A stretch of 64,000 nucleotides of DNA. Origin: Moniliella sp. 'wahieum' (lineage: Eukaryota; Basidiomycota; Moniliellomycetes; Moniliellales; Moniliellaceae). The stretch spans positions 1 to 64,000 of the forward strand of contig RSEE01000125.1 of assembly GCA_003971905.1 (NCBI GenBank), given 5' to 3'. Every line of letters starts with the position of its first letter. Position 1 is the first letter of the stretch. Below are positions 1 to 11,469 of this stretch, piece after piece. A program made the position numbers and the translations under genes. The notes under the pieces were generated by a model. That model did not search any database, was not told the DNA's origin, and saw only the letters and a list, made by a program, of their open reading frames with translations.

Positions 1-2687
1 CCCCGCCCCCCCTCTGCGCCTTCTGCCTCGTCGCCGAGTTCGACATTGCCGCGGCGCCACCCTCGCCGCGCAGTACCCCCCCGCCCCTTGCTCGATGCCC
101 ACCAGCTCGCCGAGCTCATGCTCCCCGGCGCCCACATCCGCCACGAGGACTGGACCTACTCCTTCCTGCCCTCGCAGGAGGACTATGCGCGCGCCGCGTC
201 CCACGCCCAGGCGCAGCGCACCGCCAACCCCCCCTCCCCCGCTCTCTCTCCCGAGGAGGAGGCCGAGGCGGCGCTTATCCATCCCCCTCCTCCTCTCGAC
301 CCGGCGTTTGCCGGCGACGTGACCTACATGCTGACGTTGGTCAAAACCAACACGACCCCACGGCCCGCCGCGGTGCCCAGGTCAAGGCGATGAGCATCGG
401 CACGCGTCTGCCATTCTTGCAGGCCTTCAAGCCGCTCCTCCTGGTCGCTCTGGACCGCTACTTTGCCCAGCCGTCCGCGGACCAGCCCCAGGCCGTGTAC
501 GAGACAATCAACGCGCTCGACCTGCGCGGCATGCCTCTCCTGTCGCGTTCGGAGCGGTTGCTTCTGCGCAACCAGGACCGGCGCGACTTGTTCGAAGAAC
601 GCTTCGCTCGCCTTGCTGCCGATACAACCCGGCCCCAGCCGAGTGTGGAAATGATCATCTACCCCCCGCCGCCGGTGCCGAGGAGGAGGATTCGCCGCCG
701 GCGAACGAGAGCAAGCCTACGCTGTCTGGCAAGAAGACACGCGCTTCTTCCACACGTTTGCCCACCTTGGCCGCCTGCCCATCCCGCTCCATCTGCCCCT
801 CACCACGTTCCCCGAGGAAGTGGGCGAGTTTAGTCTGAGTGCGCTGTTCCAAACGTTTGCACTGCCGGTTGATAAGACGGTGCTTGGCCCGCTTCACCCG
901 CACCTGCACACCAACGGCCCCCTGACCCACCCGCTCACCATTCTCTTCAATGCGATCCGCACCAACAAGCGCGTGCTCTTCCTCAGCTACTGCTTTTCGG
1001 CTCTCGACGTTGCGTCGCATGTGCTGGCTGGTATGGCGCTGGCCTCGGGGTGTGGGGCGGTGTTTGAGGGATTGGTGGGCAAAACGTTTCCCTACATCAA
1101 CCTCAACCACTTGGACCTGCTCCTGGCCGCGCCCGAGGGCTATATTGCCGGCGTGACCAATCCGCGTTTTGTCGAGTTGGGACACTGGGATGTCCTGCTG
1201 GACCTCGACACACGCAAGGTCACCGTTGCCAAGCACATTTCCCCCTCCGCGGCCGAGGTGGTGAAGCAACATAGCCGTCGCTCCGGCAAAGGGGTTGGTG
1301 TCCAGCGGTCCGATTCGCTCAATCGCACCTCCACCCATCCTTACGGGAACGTGACCATCGCGAACACCGCGAACGTGGCCATGCGCATTCGGCCAGCCAG
1401 TCTACCTCCCACACTGTGCGCGAGGGAATCGCACCCCTGCTTGCTTCGAGCGGCAAGGATGGTCGTCACGGTCCTTGGACCGAAAGCCGGAGCGATTGCT
1501 TTGATACGGCGTTTATGGAGAGCGTATGTCCCACTCCGGCTCACCCTCAATGTGCACCACTGACCCTCCCTTCCCTGCCCTGCCCGCTATCCCCAGCTCG
1601 CCCGCGCGATCCAAGCGCATTGTGGAGAAGATTATGTGCGACAGCGGGTGGTGGAGTATGCGCAGTACTTTGCCCAGCGCGTGGCACGGCACGAGGTGTA
1701 CTTTACCGGCAGCACGGCACTGCAGGGGCTCGAGACGCGTGGCTACCACCAGGGGTTGCCCGGGGCAGGCATGCCGCCCAAGCCGCGGCTGGGCAAGGAG
1801 AAGGCTGACCCGCGCGATCCGGAGCTGATCCAGGCCAGTGCGAGCCTGGGCCCCGTCGACGTTGCCGATACGCACGCGTACGCCGTCTGCATCGAGTCGT
1901 TCCGCCAAACACGCGGCTATGTTCGCTTTGTCCAGCACCAGGCCAATCTGTACAACGCCAGTTCGCTCCCGTTTGATGTGCCGTACCAGCTGGCGCGTCT
2001 GCACGGCCGCGCACCGGAGCGGGAGATCGAAGCGATCTATGCCCACCTTGCTCTGCTGCGCTCGTCGCGCCAAGTGGTCGAGCTGCTGTCGCTGCTGCCT
2101 GCGTACGATGGCGGGCTGATGACGCTCGCGTGGGGCGCGCTGAGTCCGTCACCGCTGGTGCGCGGCTACGCGCTGGACCTCTTTAGCCGCATTGCGCTCC
2201 ACCCGGTTGGGGGCAAGCTGCTGCAGGGCGTGGACATGTTCACGCGTCTCGTGCTGGCCGAAGGCCTGACGGCGCAAGAGGAAACGGCGCCCATCCACCC
2301 CACCACCAGTCGAAGCAGTACGCACTCGGCGCGTATGCAGCGTCGCCGCACTCGGCGTCGTCCACGACGCTCAACGAGCTCAAAGGTCCTCCCTCGGCCT
2401 GGAGCAAGAAAAAGTCGCGCTCGAGCTTGACGGCGCGCATTGTACCTCGTTCCCGGCCCCGGCCACCCCCCCGGCCCAACGCCCCCGGGGGAAGAGAAGG
2501 AAACGACGAGCCGGTCGTGGCTGGGAAAAGGTCGGAAACTGTTCCAGCAGCGCCACTAGCCATTGGGTCTGGTGCCGTGCACACCCTTCAATCCATGCCT
2601 AGTATACCCGGAGCCGCCGCCGCACCATTGTGGCCGGAGATCCGCGCCGCCTGCGCCAGGCTGTGCGCACCGCCACGGCCGCCATAG
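1..2687 (+). CDS. AFI1: Afi1/MesA-like polarity protein, 5'-truncated and frameshifted
   Basis: Most of a cortical polarity and vesicle-traffic protein of the Afi1 (yeast) / MesA (Aspergillus) family, which carries an Arf3-docking region followed by a SPA/DENN region. The start lies left of the window. Visible in order: AEFDI at about 33-47, AELMLPGAHIRHEDWT at about 109-160, TYMLTLVKTN at about 323-352, AMSIGTRLPFLQAFKPLLL at about 387-443, EEVGEFSLSALFQTFALP at about 814-867, RVLFLSYCFSALDVASHVLAG at about 970-1030 (split here only as a landmark), NHLDLLLAAPEGYIAGVTNP at about 1108-1168, and a C-terminal helical part from 1636 (ARHEVYFTGSTALQGLETRG). The frame changes near 385, 690, 815 and again between about 1270 and 1640 without clear splice signals, so the protein is spread over several frames. 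The 3' end is uncertain: stops at 2430 or 2687 are both possible. Family assignment is fairly sure; exact structure is not. Confidence 0.75.
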
Positions 2688-5600
2688 GGCACAAGTGTCA
2701 GGTCCTATGTCATAGACACTGCAGCAGTAATGAGAGCTACTACACCTCCTTCCCAGTCCCCTCTGCCACATGGAATTCCACTCTGCCGCGCGCGAAGTTA
2801 GAGCCGAGTGCCCCGTCGGGACCACAAACGCCACGAGAGACTAGCAATGCTTACTCCCCGTCGCCATGCATTAACAGCGCTCATGATGCCTATATAAGTG
2901 CTAGCCTAGTTTGCGAGCATCGCGGTCCCCACCCGGATGGCCAGAGTGCGCTCTTGACGAATGGACCGATGGAGACGCAACCTAGTACTCACTGAGTACG
3001 GTCGACAGGGCCAGACTCAGGCAGCACCGTGGCCTGAGCAAAAGGCGGTGGAGGGCGATGCGGTTTGGGGCGACACAGCAAAGCCCGCCAGGCTGGCCGA
3101 GTGGATCGCGGTGGCGCCCACGGATGGGCGCTGCACGAAGCACCCACCAGGCGCCACACGACCCTCTGGAAAGACCAGTAACTCAGCGCTTCGCCAAGTC
3201 GAGCGAAATAGAGAGAAAACGGGCGGGGGACGAGACATGGTGAGAACATCATGGCTCATGCGTGAGATCTGAGAACAAGAGAGCGAAATGGCGCGTGCGT
3301 GGCTTGGGTATTAGCGCTAACTTAGCGCTTAGCTGTGCCGTAGATCACGCGCACGCATCACACACCACGTGGCATCAGAACCGTGGGGCACAGCCGCCCT
3401 GCTCTTCTCGGACCGATGATCGGACATTGATCGGACATTGATCGACGGAGAATATAGAATCTGAGATGGACCTCGCGTGTCACATGTCACATCGGACATT
3501 TGTGAAAGGCTTCTTAGACCATCAATCAGCGATCCCCGATCAGCGACCAGCACCCAGCGACCATGCATCTATCAGCGCACAAGCCACCACCATAGCCCAC
3601 CCATCAAGGAAGCACGTCCCCCTCAAAGTATATATGCCACCCGCATCCCCGAGAGTGCGTTTTGGTGTGGCTTGTCGACGGCAGCGATGCGCGATTCGAG
3701 GAGTTGGTACGTGGAGTTGGTGGTGCATGTCGGATCCTTTGATAGACCCCGCAGTACGCGTTGGTGCATGTCATCAATTCGCCCTGGCCCTCCCACCCGC
3801 TCTTCTTCCTCTCTGCCATCCGCTTCGTCTCTTTTGGCTCATTACTTTTCATCATCCATCTTCACATCTACCTCCGCATCCACCCCCCTGCCCCCATCTA
3901 CCCACGCCAACACTGATGCCGGGCACATGCCCTATTTAGTACCCCTCATCATCGACCTCATCCGTCATCATGTTGTTAGTTGACTCAAGTCATCTCTCCG
4001 ATTCGGCCCGACCTGTCGTCCCAGGTCAAGGTCCCTGGGCCGGTCTGTCTCCCCATATGCAGCCCTCCTTCAAGCAAATGGAAGACCAGATCTGTCTGGG
4101 CAGCATCAGCCGATGGGGGATCAATCTGTTTTCGTTTTGTCTTTCACTACTGTCTGCCTTGGTCGTGCAATGGCGCACTGCACTCCACCTTGTTTGACCT
4201 TGTCTTCGCAGCAGTGCTATGTCAAGTAATTTGAGCCCTTCGGTGCCTGTTAGTTGTCGCTCGCACTCTTTTTCTCGCCTTGGGGTTGTGGGGGTTTTCC
4301 TTCTTGTCTTGTGGATCCTCTTCTCTCCTTACTATACGTCCAACAGTAGAACAAACGTCGTTTCGTCCTCCTCCTCCTGTCGCCGCATCACGTTGTATTG
4401 AGTAGCGGAGTCTACTATGCAAGGCAAAAGAGGGTGGGTGTGAATAGCATTGTACCCGCAAGGGGTCATTCTACTTCTATGCAAAATAGGGAAGAGAAGA
4501 AAGTAACCCGAACAAAAAAAAAGTGTAGATTGATCGTTCTATCCTGCGCCCATGCCGATGGGCTTGCAAGGTAAGTTCCAGTGCGGCAGATTGAGTGATT
4601 TGAAGTGGATCGGAATCAGCGTTACGAACCGTCAATGCTACATGGATACAGGACACGGTAACCATTTTCGCCGTCAGCACCTCCTTCCCCCGTTCTTTGG
4701 GCCTCCACCACCTTCAGTCAAGTTTCACCACTCTAGTATGGGGTTCGCTCTGTGATTGGTGGTATCTTGCCGGCCCACAGCCCCGATCGTCACCACGGGG
4801 CAGGGGCGTGGTTATGTCCAACGCATGTATCTTTATCAGCTCATGTAGTATTAATATCGTGATGGTCTCGTGGCTTCTCGATATTACACACAAGATGTGT
4901 GGGTTCAAGATTGCCCAGTAGTACACGCTTGTGCCCAAGACAGCCCGCCCAGTTTGGAGCGTTGTGGGTGCTGCCTCTGCGTGCGATCGTAGTTAGCATG
5001 GTGATTTGCCTGCGCTGCTCACAACAGTTCCCGATTCGTCGTTTATGCTTGGACACGCTCGGGGGGAGCTGAGCTATGCAATCGGTCAAAAAGGCTGGTG
5101 TTTAGCAGCAAGAACGTGCACCAGGGCATTTCTGCCTGGAGCCCCACTCAACACCATATGTCGAAGAGGTGGATGAGCCGCTGGCCCATTATTAGACGTT
5201 CACGCCGAAGAGGCTTAAGAGGATCTTGGGACCTACCACATGCCTGCGGTGGTGGCGAGCGATTTGCATACGTTCGCTATGACTATATTAGTCTGGGGTG
5301 CCCTCCCCCGCCCAAGCAGTAACAGAAGATACGAAGGAGGATGACATCTACGTCCCGGTATCCCCCTTGCGTCCTCTCCCCCTTTCCTGCGTCACCACAC
5401 GAACCTCAGGTAGTTGTTATACCGACCATCGACGATGGCCCCACGATCAACAAGTATGTCTGTTGCCGTTGCCCCGAGTGTATTACCCCTCAGGGCGTGG
5501 ATTCTTTTTCCCAGTAAAGAGGTTTGTAATGTATCCGGCCACACTAGGTCCCATACTTATAGCTGCTGGTCCTGTGCGTCCTTCTTCTGGTCCTGGGGGG

Positions 5601-6680
5601 ATTCAGGGGCGTATTAAAAAGAGAGACGATTGACCATTGACCTTCCTTATGTGTTTCCCCAGAGTCAGCGTTTCTTTGGTGATGTAGTGTCTTATAGGGA
5701 GGGTTGACATGTGGTCGGCCAAAGTCCAGGTGATTGGGCTCGAGAGAGTGGGGGTTGGGCGGGACGTGGCGGTGAAGGAAGGGATAAATGAAGAGGCACA
5801 GCAGAGAGTGGCTATATCGTCGTACCACAGCCCACACGTTCTACACCCTGATAGGTTGTTTACTTGTAGAGCTTACTTTTCTCCATCAATACTTAGGTCG
5901 GACTTACTTAGAGCCCATAGTGGCCTCGAAAGTGGAAGGGGGAGGGAGGATTCATCTCGCATATAGGTACAGAATGGACCGAGAGAGCTATGTGTCACAC
6001 TGTTGGGGCCGATTAGAGTTACTGCAAATGTACCACTACCACGAGCGAGTCGCGCCGGAGAGGATCAACTGCCAGCCGTCAGCCCATGCTCCCCTCCGCG
6101 AGAGAGGGTACTACCCACTGAAGTTCGGCCCAGTGTCTTTAGTTGCAAAGCCCTAAGGCCTAACGTCTGATGGGCGGCACCTTCACTTGTTCCCACCTCT
6201 CAACATCACACACTTGGGTGCCAGCGCCGCTAATCTAGCAGCTGAGGTGAGCCTAAGGACCAGCCGGAACCTGTATGCAGTGGGGAACAACAGTAGAACG
6301 GCCGCATCCGTCCGACTATAGCGGTGCAAGCGCCCCACCGACCGGACCGCACCTCTCTCCGCATAGACCGGGCAGATAGTCTTCATTGCACCTATATCCC
6401 TCTTACACTATGAGGCGGGCGAGAGGAGGAAAGACTGCGCAGCCAGATTCGAGAAGTAGCTTCCACTTGACACAGCGGATGACGTCGAACCAAGTGAGGC
6501 ACCTTCCACCGGCACCGACACCATGCCTGATGAGGCCTGCCCCTTTTCCCATGTCACCCTGTCCTACCCCCCCTGTGTTGCGGACCAGTTGATCCAACCT
6601 CACCCCACAGTCTGCAGAGCCCGAAGAAGAGCCCGTATGGGGGTAAATGCAGTATATTTGAGTTGGGGCCAATCCAGAGC
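2688..6680. other. Gene-poor intergenic region
   Basis: About 4 kb between the Afi1-like gene and the 3' end of RPS28. Reading frames are short (under about 160 codons) and none resembles a known protein. It contains a local 11-bp repeat near 3415-3445 (TGATCGGACAT twice, then TGATCGA) and a short heptamer run TCACATG TCACATC near 3479. No tRNA, no recognisable transposon domain and no splice-bounded exon chain was seen. Confidence 0.5.
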
Positions 6681-6999
6681 TTAGCGCAGACGCCTGGGAA
6701 AAGGACGGGGAGTCGCCGGTCAGTTGAGCTCGGCCAAGACAAGCACAAGCACAGCACAAGAGCAAGGGCAAGGGCAAGAGCAAGCGGGGAAGAGCCACGT
6801 ACCGCGCCTCGCGCTCCGACTCGAGCAGCGCCAGGATGTCATCCACCTTGACGGGGCCCTTGACGTTCCGGATGATGGAGCGGGTCGAGTCGTCCATGAA
6901 CTCGACGCGGACCTGGATCACGCCACCGCGCGAGCCAGTGCGGCCGAGGACCTTGGTCACCTTGGCGAGCTTGACAGGTTGCTTCGAGACGGCCTCCAT
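6681..6999 (-). CDS. RPS28: 40S ribosomal protein S28 (eS28), two exons
   Basis: Small-subunit ribosomal protein eS28, near the mRNA exit site in the decoding head of the 40S subunit. The CDS is complement(join(6681..6693,6803..6999)). Exon 1 starts at ATG 6999 ([19 protein letters not shown]) and contains the signature [13 protein letters not shown] and the tail [15 protein letters not shown] donor at 6802 interrupts the last arginines. The acceptor CAG at 6694-6696 opens a terminal exon of only 13 bases encoding the end of RRLR and TAA. The spliced product is 69 residues, the usual length for the family. The gene is divergent from RPS5, which starts 357 bp away, so the two probably share a promoter region. 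There is no frameshift, unlike most longer genes here. The assignment is essentially certain; the tiny last exon is inferred from the conserved C-terminus and correct splice sites. Confidence 0.95.
6694..6802 (-). other. RPS28 intron (109 nt)
   Basis: Spliceosomal intron with donor GTACGT (read on the minus strand from 6802) and acceptor CAG. It splits an arginine codon after the second base. Removing it restores the conserved C-terminal RRLR of eS28, which is the main evidence for both boundaries. Confidence 0.88.
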
Positions 7000-7299
7000 C
7001 GTTGGTGGGAGCCAGCTCGGCGGGCGCGGGGCTGCGGCCAGGACAGCCGAGGGAGCAGTAGGGTTGCCGTTCCTCGTTGGCTGCTTGCCCCGGTGGGCCC
7101 AGTGCGCCAGAGGGTGAGTGTGGGCGCAATTTATTTCCCTCGGCTGCATCCTACGCGGGCAGGGCAGACGGCCAGCAGTAGGGTTTCACCGTGTGCGCCG
7201 CGCCACCGCGGCAGGTGAGACGCTAGCCAAGCCGGTCCGGCGCTCCTGCCCTGTCCTGCCCCACCCACCCCATCCCTCCTCCCCCTCCTCTTTCTCTTG
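7000..7299. promoter_or_regulatory. Shared promoter region of RPS28 and RPS5
   Basis: The 357 bp between the two divergent ribosomal protein start codons must hold the upstream signals of both. It is GC-rich with pyrimidine-rich stretches before RPS5 (about 7255-7298), as is common for fungal ribosomal protein promoters. No classical TATA box is obvious. Coordinated expression is inferred from the arrangement only. Confidence 0.5.
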
Positions 7300-7351
7300 G
7301 TGCGTATTTCCCCTGCCAACTGCCGCAAGTGGGCCGGACTAACCAGCGCAG
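7300..7351 (+). other. Probable 5'-UTR intron of RPS5
   Basis: A 52-nt candidate intron with donor GTGCGT at 7300, branch-point sequence CTAAC at 7339-7343 and acceptor GCGCAG ending at 7351, five bases before the RPS5 start codon. Introns just before or after the start codon are frequent in fungal ribosomal protein genes. Not confirmed by a transcript. Confidence 0.55.
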
Positions 7352-7356
7352 AGCAG

Positions 7357-7977
7357 ATGGCAACTGTGCAGACGATTCCCAAGGAGGCCGCCGCGGTGGC
7401 TGCGCCCAAGGGGGCGGTGCTGCTGTTTGGCAAGTACGATGTGCAGGAAGTGGAGGTGAAAGACTTGTCGCTGCAGGACTACATTGCGCTGCGGAACGCG
7501 GTCTATGTCCCGCACACGGCCGGGCGGTACGCGTCCAAGGCGTTCAAGAAGGCGTCGATGCCGATTGTAGAGCGGCTGGTGGATGCACTGATGATGAATG
7601 GGAGGAACAATGGCAAGAAGATCATGGCCGTTCGCATTGTGGCGCACGCGTTTGAGATCATCTCGCTCTTGACGGACCAGAACCCGATCCAAGTGTTGGT
7701 GGATGCGGTGATCAACACGGGGCCCAGGGAAGACTCGACGCGGATCGGGTCGGGGGGTACAGTGCGGCGGCAAGCGGTGGACGTGTCGCCGCTGCGGAGG
7801 GTCAACCAAGCCATCTCGCTCTTGACCATTGGCACACGCGAATCCGCGTTCCGCAATGTCAAATCCATCTCGGAATGCCTGGCCGATGAGCTGATCAACG
7901 CCGCCAAGGGCTCCTCCAACTCGTACGCCATCAAGAAGAAGGACGAGCTGGAGCGGGTGGCCAAGAGCAACCGGTGA
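7357..7977 (+). CDS. RPS5: 40S ribosomal protein S5 (uS7)
   Basis: Small-subunit ribosomal protein uS7, which binds the 3' domain of 18S rRNA at the E site of the 40S head. Uninterrupted 206-codon frame from ATG 7357 ([14 protein letters not shown]) to TGA 7975-7977, the normal length for fungi. Diagnostic stretches include [74 protein letters not shown] and the C-terminal [20 protein letters not shown]. The ATG at 7357 is preferred because it begins the conserved protein and directly follows a good splice acceptor; the in-frame sequence upstream reads through the presumed 5'-UTR intron. It is divergent from RPS28. No frameshift is seen. Confidence 0.97.
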   Translation: MATVQTIPKEAAAVAAPKGAVLLFGKYDVQEVEVKDLSLQDYIALRNAVYVPHTAGRYASKAFKKASMPIVERLVDALMMNGRNNGKKIMAVRIVAHAFEIISLLTDQNPIQVLVDAVINTGPREDSTRIGSGGTVRRQAVDVSPLRRVNQAISLLTIGTRESAFRNVKSISECLADELINAAKGSSNSYAIKKKDELERVAKSNR

Positions 7978-9095
7978 TCCGCCTCTCGTTCTGTCTTTGT
8001 TCCTTCTCGTATTGCATGCATTCAATCAGTGGGCGGGCGATATAGGTCAGCAGTGAGCGAGGAGCGGAGCGGAGCGCTCAGGCTGAGCGTTAACTGGTTC
8101 CCGTAATGTAGGAGGTGACAGGCGAACTGGCTGGTACGCGGATGTGATGGAGAGACGCAGCTGTAACCTGTCACTGGTGGTGGGCCCCCAGTGGCACGCT
8201 CTGCACGAGAGGTCCAAGCCCTACCGCGCGAAGACCAAGCGGTGGACGGCACATGGGGGCGGTGTTGGCCCGCGCGAGGGGATGGAAGGGGGATGGTGGA
8301 TGGCAGATGGCGTGGAGGGGCTAGTTGATGGCAACCTGCCATGCCACGCTGGCGTTGTTGCATTGGTGTTGGTGTCGAACCGCGGGTAACCCTACCGCGT
8401 CGGGGGCTAGGGCTAGCCTGCTCGTGCCCAGTGTGCCAGTCTGGCATAGGGGCGGACCGCTGGAGGGAACAAGATCCACGAGCCAGCTGGGATGGAATTG
8501 GCTGGATGGTGCATGACGCGTGACGCACGACGCATGATGCATGCCGTATGACGCGATGTGACGCGTGGCACGCGACAGGCGCCGGTGGGCCGGGTGGAGC
8601 GCACGGGGGCAGCCACGCCGCAGCCGGGCGGGCAGAACGGCCAGGGGTGTCACCGGCTGGTCACCGGTCCCCTGCCCGCGAACCATGCGCGGACTGACTG
8701 GTGTGGTGCTGCGCCCCGATTCACGCTGCCTCGGCGGCGGCGTGGGCAGGGGGTGCGCCTGTGCGCGCGGCGGCGGCCGATACTGCCCCCGGGCGACCTG
8801 TGATTATGCAGCGCGGCGCCTGTGTCGCGTGCCCGGGAGCGGGCCCAGCAAATTTGCGACGCACTGCGGGCCAGTGCTGGGGTGCAGGGACGCGTGGCCA
8901 CGGGCGGCAGGGGGAGCAGCGACGCCCCGGCACAGGCGCCGTGCGGGCCAGTGGGTGGGCGCCGGGCTGGCTCCTGTTTGCCACGGCCGCCCCAGCTGAA
9001 CGCCGCCGCCCACCCCCACCATCTCGGCTGTCCGTGCTGCTGTCCGCATCGCTGTGGCCCTTCTCTCCCCGCCCCCCCCCCGTGCTCCCCAGCAG
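7978..9095. other. Intergenic region between RPS5 and casein kinase I
   Basis: Holds the RPS5 3' end and the casein kinase promoter. It carries a six-unit heptamer tract (8514-8555). Long open frames on both strands here are GC-driven and match no family. A pyrimidine-rich stretch at about 9055-9092 precedes a strong splice donor. Confidence 0.45.
8514..8555 (+). repeat. Heptamer tract, 6 units (TGAYGCR-like)
   Basis: Six consecutive in-phase heptamers: TGACGCG, TGACGCA, CGACGCA, TGATGCA, TGCCGTA, TGACGCG. The phase is kept although the units differ, so this is a 7-bp-period tract rather than a simple microsatellite. Same class as the tracts at 24171 and 25511. Confidence 0.85.
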
Positions 9096-9485
9096 GTACG
9101 TCTGCCCCCCTCGCCCCCGTGTCCCCTGCCGCTGCCGCGGCTGCCATGGCCATGCCTTGGCCACAGCCGCTGCCCCTCCTTCCTCCATCCTGGCCGTCGA
9201 CGTGCATGCCGTCCCGCGCCCCTGCGGTGCTCCCGGCGGCGTCGGTACCCTCCTGGCCATGCGCCTGCCTTCTCCGCCATGCCCTCGTCTTTTTGCTTTG
9301 CGCTGCGCTGGATACGAGCTCGCCGCGCCCGACGGAGGATAGAGACCTGTTGATCGCTGTGGCAGTGCTGTGGCAAATGTTCTGCAGCGCCAACCGCGGT
9401 GGCACCCGCAATGACCTCCGCCTTTCGGGGTCGTGCATGCTTGGATAGCTTCCTCTCTTACTGATCCTTTCCCCTTCGTTTGCAG
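9096..9485 (+). other. Possible 5'-UTR intron of the casein kinase gene
   Basis: A consensus donor (CAG/GTACGT) at 9096 and a strong acceptor (pyrimidine tract, TTTGCAG, ending 9485) with a plausible branch site CTGAT near 9460. The acceptor lies 49 bp before the casein kinase ATG. At 390 nt it would be long for this window, so only the acceptor is moderately convincing. Confidence 0.4.
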
Positions 9486-9534
9486 TTACATCCGACCCTC
9501 CCTTCCCTGGTGCGTGTGAGCACATTTGAGCAAG

Positions 9535-10560
9535 ATGGATCTTCGTGTAGGAGGCAAGTTCCGCATCGGCAAGAAGATTGGTTCGGGCTCGTTTGGTGAC
9601 ATCTACCTCGGCATCAACATCATTTCCGGTGAGGAGGTGGCCATCAAGCTCGAGTCGATCAAGGCCAGGCACCCGCAGCTGGAGTACGAGGCGAAGGTGT
9701 ACAAGTCCTTGGCTGGCGGCGTGGGTGTGTCGTTTGTGCGCTGGTTTGGCCAAGAGTGCGACTACAATGCTATGGTCATCGATCTGCTGGGCCCATCCCT
9801 GGAAGATCTGTTTAACTTCTGCCACCGCAAATTCAGCCTCAAGACTGTCCTTCTCCTCGCCGACCAAATGATCTCGCGCATCGAGTACATCCACTCGCGC
9901 CACTTTATTCACCGTGACATTAAGCCCGACAACTTCCTCATGGGTATTGGCAAGCGCGGGAACCAGGTCAACATTATCGACTTCGGTCTGGCCAAGAAAT
10001 ACCGTGACCCCAAGTCCCACCTCCACATCCCTTACCGTGAGAACAAGAACCTCACGGGTACCGCCCGTTACACCTCGATCAACACCCATCTTGGTGTCGA
10101 GCAGTCCCGCCGGGATGACCTCGAGTCGCTCGGGTATGTCCTGATGTACTTCCTCCGCGGCAGCCTTCCGTGGCAGGGACTCAAGGCGGCAACCAAGAAG
10201 CAGAAGTACGACCGGATCATGGAGAAGAAAATGACCACCCCCACGGAACTTCTTTGCCGTGGCTTCCCCTCGGAGACGGCAGTGTACCTCAACTACTGCC
10301 GCTCGCTTCGCTTTGACGACAAGCCCGACTACAGCTATCTCCGCAAACTGTTCCGTGACCTGTTTGTGCGGGAGGAGTACCAGTACGACTATGTGTTTGA
10401 CTGGTCCATTCAACAGCAGCGCAGCAAGGACGACCGTCGCGCTGCCCCGCGCGCCGACCCTGCTGCCCCGCTCCCTCGCCGCCGTCCGCTGATGGACGAG
10501 GCTGCGCATGCGTCGCGCCGCCCGGAGAATGGCCCTTTTGACCGCCCCGAGTACCTGTGA
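9535..10560 (+). CDS. HRR25: Casein kinase I, Hrr25/CK1-delta type
   Basis: Serine/threonine kinase of the CK1-delta/epsilon/Hrr25 group, acting on primed acidic sites in vesicle traffic, DNA-damage response, ribosome maturation and meiosis. Intact single frame of 341 residues from ATG 9535 ([21 protein letters not shown]) split here as landmark MDLRVGGKF / GSGSFG. Catalytic features: glycine loop GSGSFG, VAIKLE lysine, [12 protein letters not shown] catalytic loop, [10 protein letters not shown], and the CK1 hallmark [18 protein letters not shown] in place of the usual APE segment, followed by [18 protein letters not shown]. The kinase domain fills about residues 1-295. The tail is only about 45 residues and Pro/Arg/Asp-rich, shorter than the Gln/Pro-rich tails of many fungal orthologues. 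There are no introns in the CDS. Very confident. Confidence 0.97.
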   Translation: MDLRVGGKFRIGKKIGSGSFGDIYLGINIISGEEVAIKLESIKARHPQLEYEAKVYKSLAGGVGVSFVRWFGQECDYNAMVIDLLGPSLEDLFNFCHRKFSLKTVLLLADQMISRIEYIHSRHFIHRDIKPDNFLMGIGKRGNQVNIIDFGLAKKYRDPKSHLHIPYRENKNLTGTARYTSINTHLGVEQSRRDDLESLGYVLMYFLRGSLPWQGLKAATKKQKYDRIMEKKMTTPTELLCRGFPSETAVYLNYCRSLRFDDKPDYSYLRKLFRDLFVREEYQYDYVFDWSIQQQRSKDDRRAAPRADPAAPLPRRRPLMDEAAHASRRPENGPFDRPEYL

Positions 10561-11370
10561 ACACGTGAAACCCCATAACCCCCCAACCCTTCTTAACCCC
10601 CTGTTGAGTGGCGATCTTGTCGCCTTTAGTTCATCCGGGCCATTTTCTGTCCATGTTTGACTCTTGAGGCGGCGATCCCACTCTCGCGCCCCGATCCCCT
10701 GACGCCCCCTTGATATGGCCGGAGCCCCCACTGCCAGCAGGTTGGGCGAACTTGATTCCCCACTGCCTCAAGACTGTTTTGCAAGCCGGGAGAGGAAGGG
10801 GGCGTTGGCATAGGACGCGGATGGGCTTCCTTGCCTCTGTCTCCCTGCCTTTTCCACTCCACGCTACTGTTCCAACTTGGTATTTGCCGCGTTCGTTCGT
10901 TCCTAGGGCCCGGGGACGGCAATGTATGTTTTTCGTTTGACATGAACGTGATTGGTAGACGGCATGTAAGCTTGTATTTGTAGTTTAGAGGTGCGTACAG
11001 TACAAGCGTTTGGCTTGGCTGCCGATGGATGTTGTTCGTCTCGGCCTCGGTAGGCGACATAGATTGTCGCGGGTGTAAGCGCCCTGGAAAAGCCCAAGCT
11101 CAAAAGCCCCCAACATGGAGAAGGACAGGCATGTACGGATGCATGCAGCGCAGCACACGGCAAGCGCACGGTTTAACCCCTAACATGTGAGGGAGAAGCG
11201 GATCAAGGAAGACGAAAGAGAACAGTCTGCTGGCCAAGGCGATGGATGACTCAGGCGGACCTGGGGTGGTCCAGAACGCTGTCTACGAACTGCCGTCGAA
11301 CGCGTCAACAACAGCAAACTAGGGGAAGGGGGAAAGTGAGAGCGTGGGGGTGGGGGACGGACACCAAAAA
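10561..11370. other. Casein kinase 3' flank and spacer to tRNA-Val
   Basis: No coding or RNA gene recognised. A polyadenylation region for the kinase is expected here but no single signal is decisive. A run of T on the minus strand (AAAAA at 11366-11370 on the plus strand) is the polymerase III terminator of the tRNA gene. Confidence 0.45.
11366..11370 (-). terminator. Pol III terminator of tRNA-Val
   Basis: Five consecutive T on the transcribed sense directly after the discriminator base. Confidence 0.8.
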
Positions 11371-11469
11371 TGACTTCGCCGGGCTCGAACCGGGGACCTT
11401 ATCCGTTAACGCACGCTGCTAGGAGCGTCGTGTTAAGGATACGTGATAAACCAACTACACCACGATGCC
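11371..11469 (-). tRNA. tRNA-Val (anticodon AAC) with intron
   Basis: Minus-strand tRNA gene of 99 bp including a 25-nt intron. Acceptor stem GGCATCG pairs with CGAAGTC (one A-A mismatch and one G-T) plus discriminator A. D-arm GTGTAGTTGGTTTATCAC, anticodon stem TATCC/GGATA, loop TT-AAC-A with U33 before the anticodon, T-arm CCGG-TTCGAGC-CCGG. The intron follows position 37, the usual place for nuclear tRNA introns. The body closely resembles fungal tRNA-Val(AAC), including the CGAA(G/A)TCA 3' end. The gene ends in a T5 terminator. Confidence 0.95.

Noticed and set aside
6403-7149. 248-codon minus frame containing RPS28
   Set aside because: Its N- and C-terminal parts are UTR and intron read-through; the conserved protein starts at 6999 and is spliced at 6802.
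8650-10731. 693-codon open frame on the minus strand opposite casein kinase I
   Set aside because: It is the antisense of a highly conserved GC3-biased kinase gene and resembles no protein; such antisense frames are expected from codon bias.
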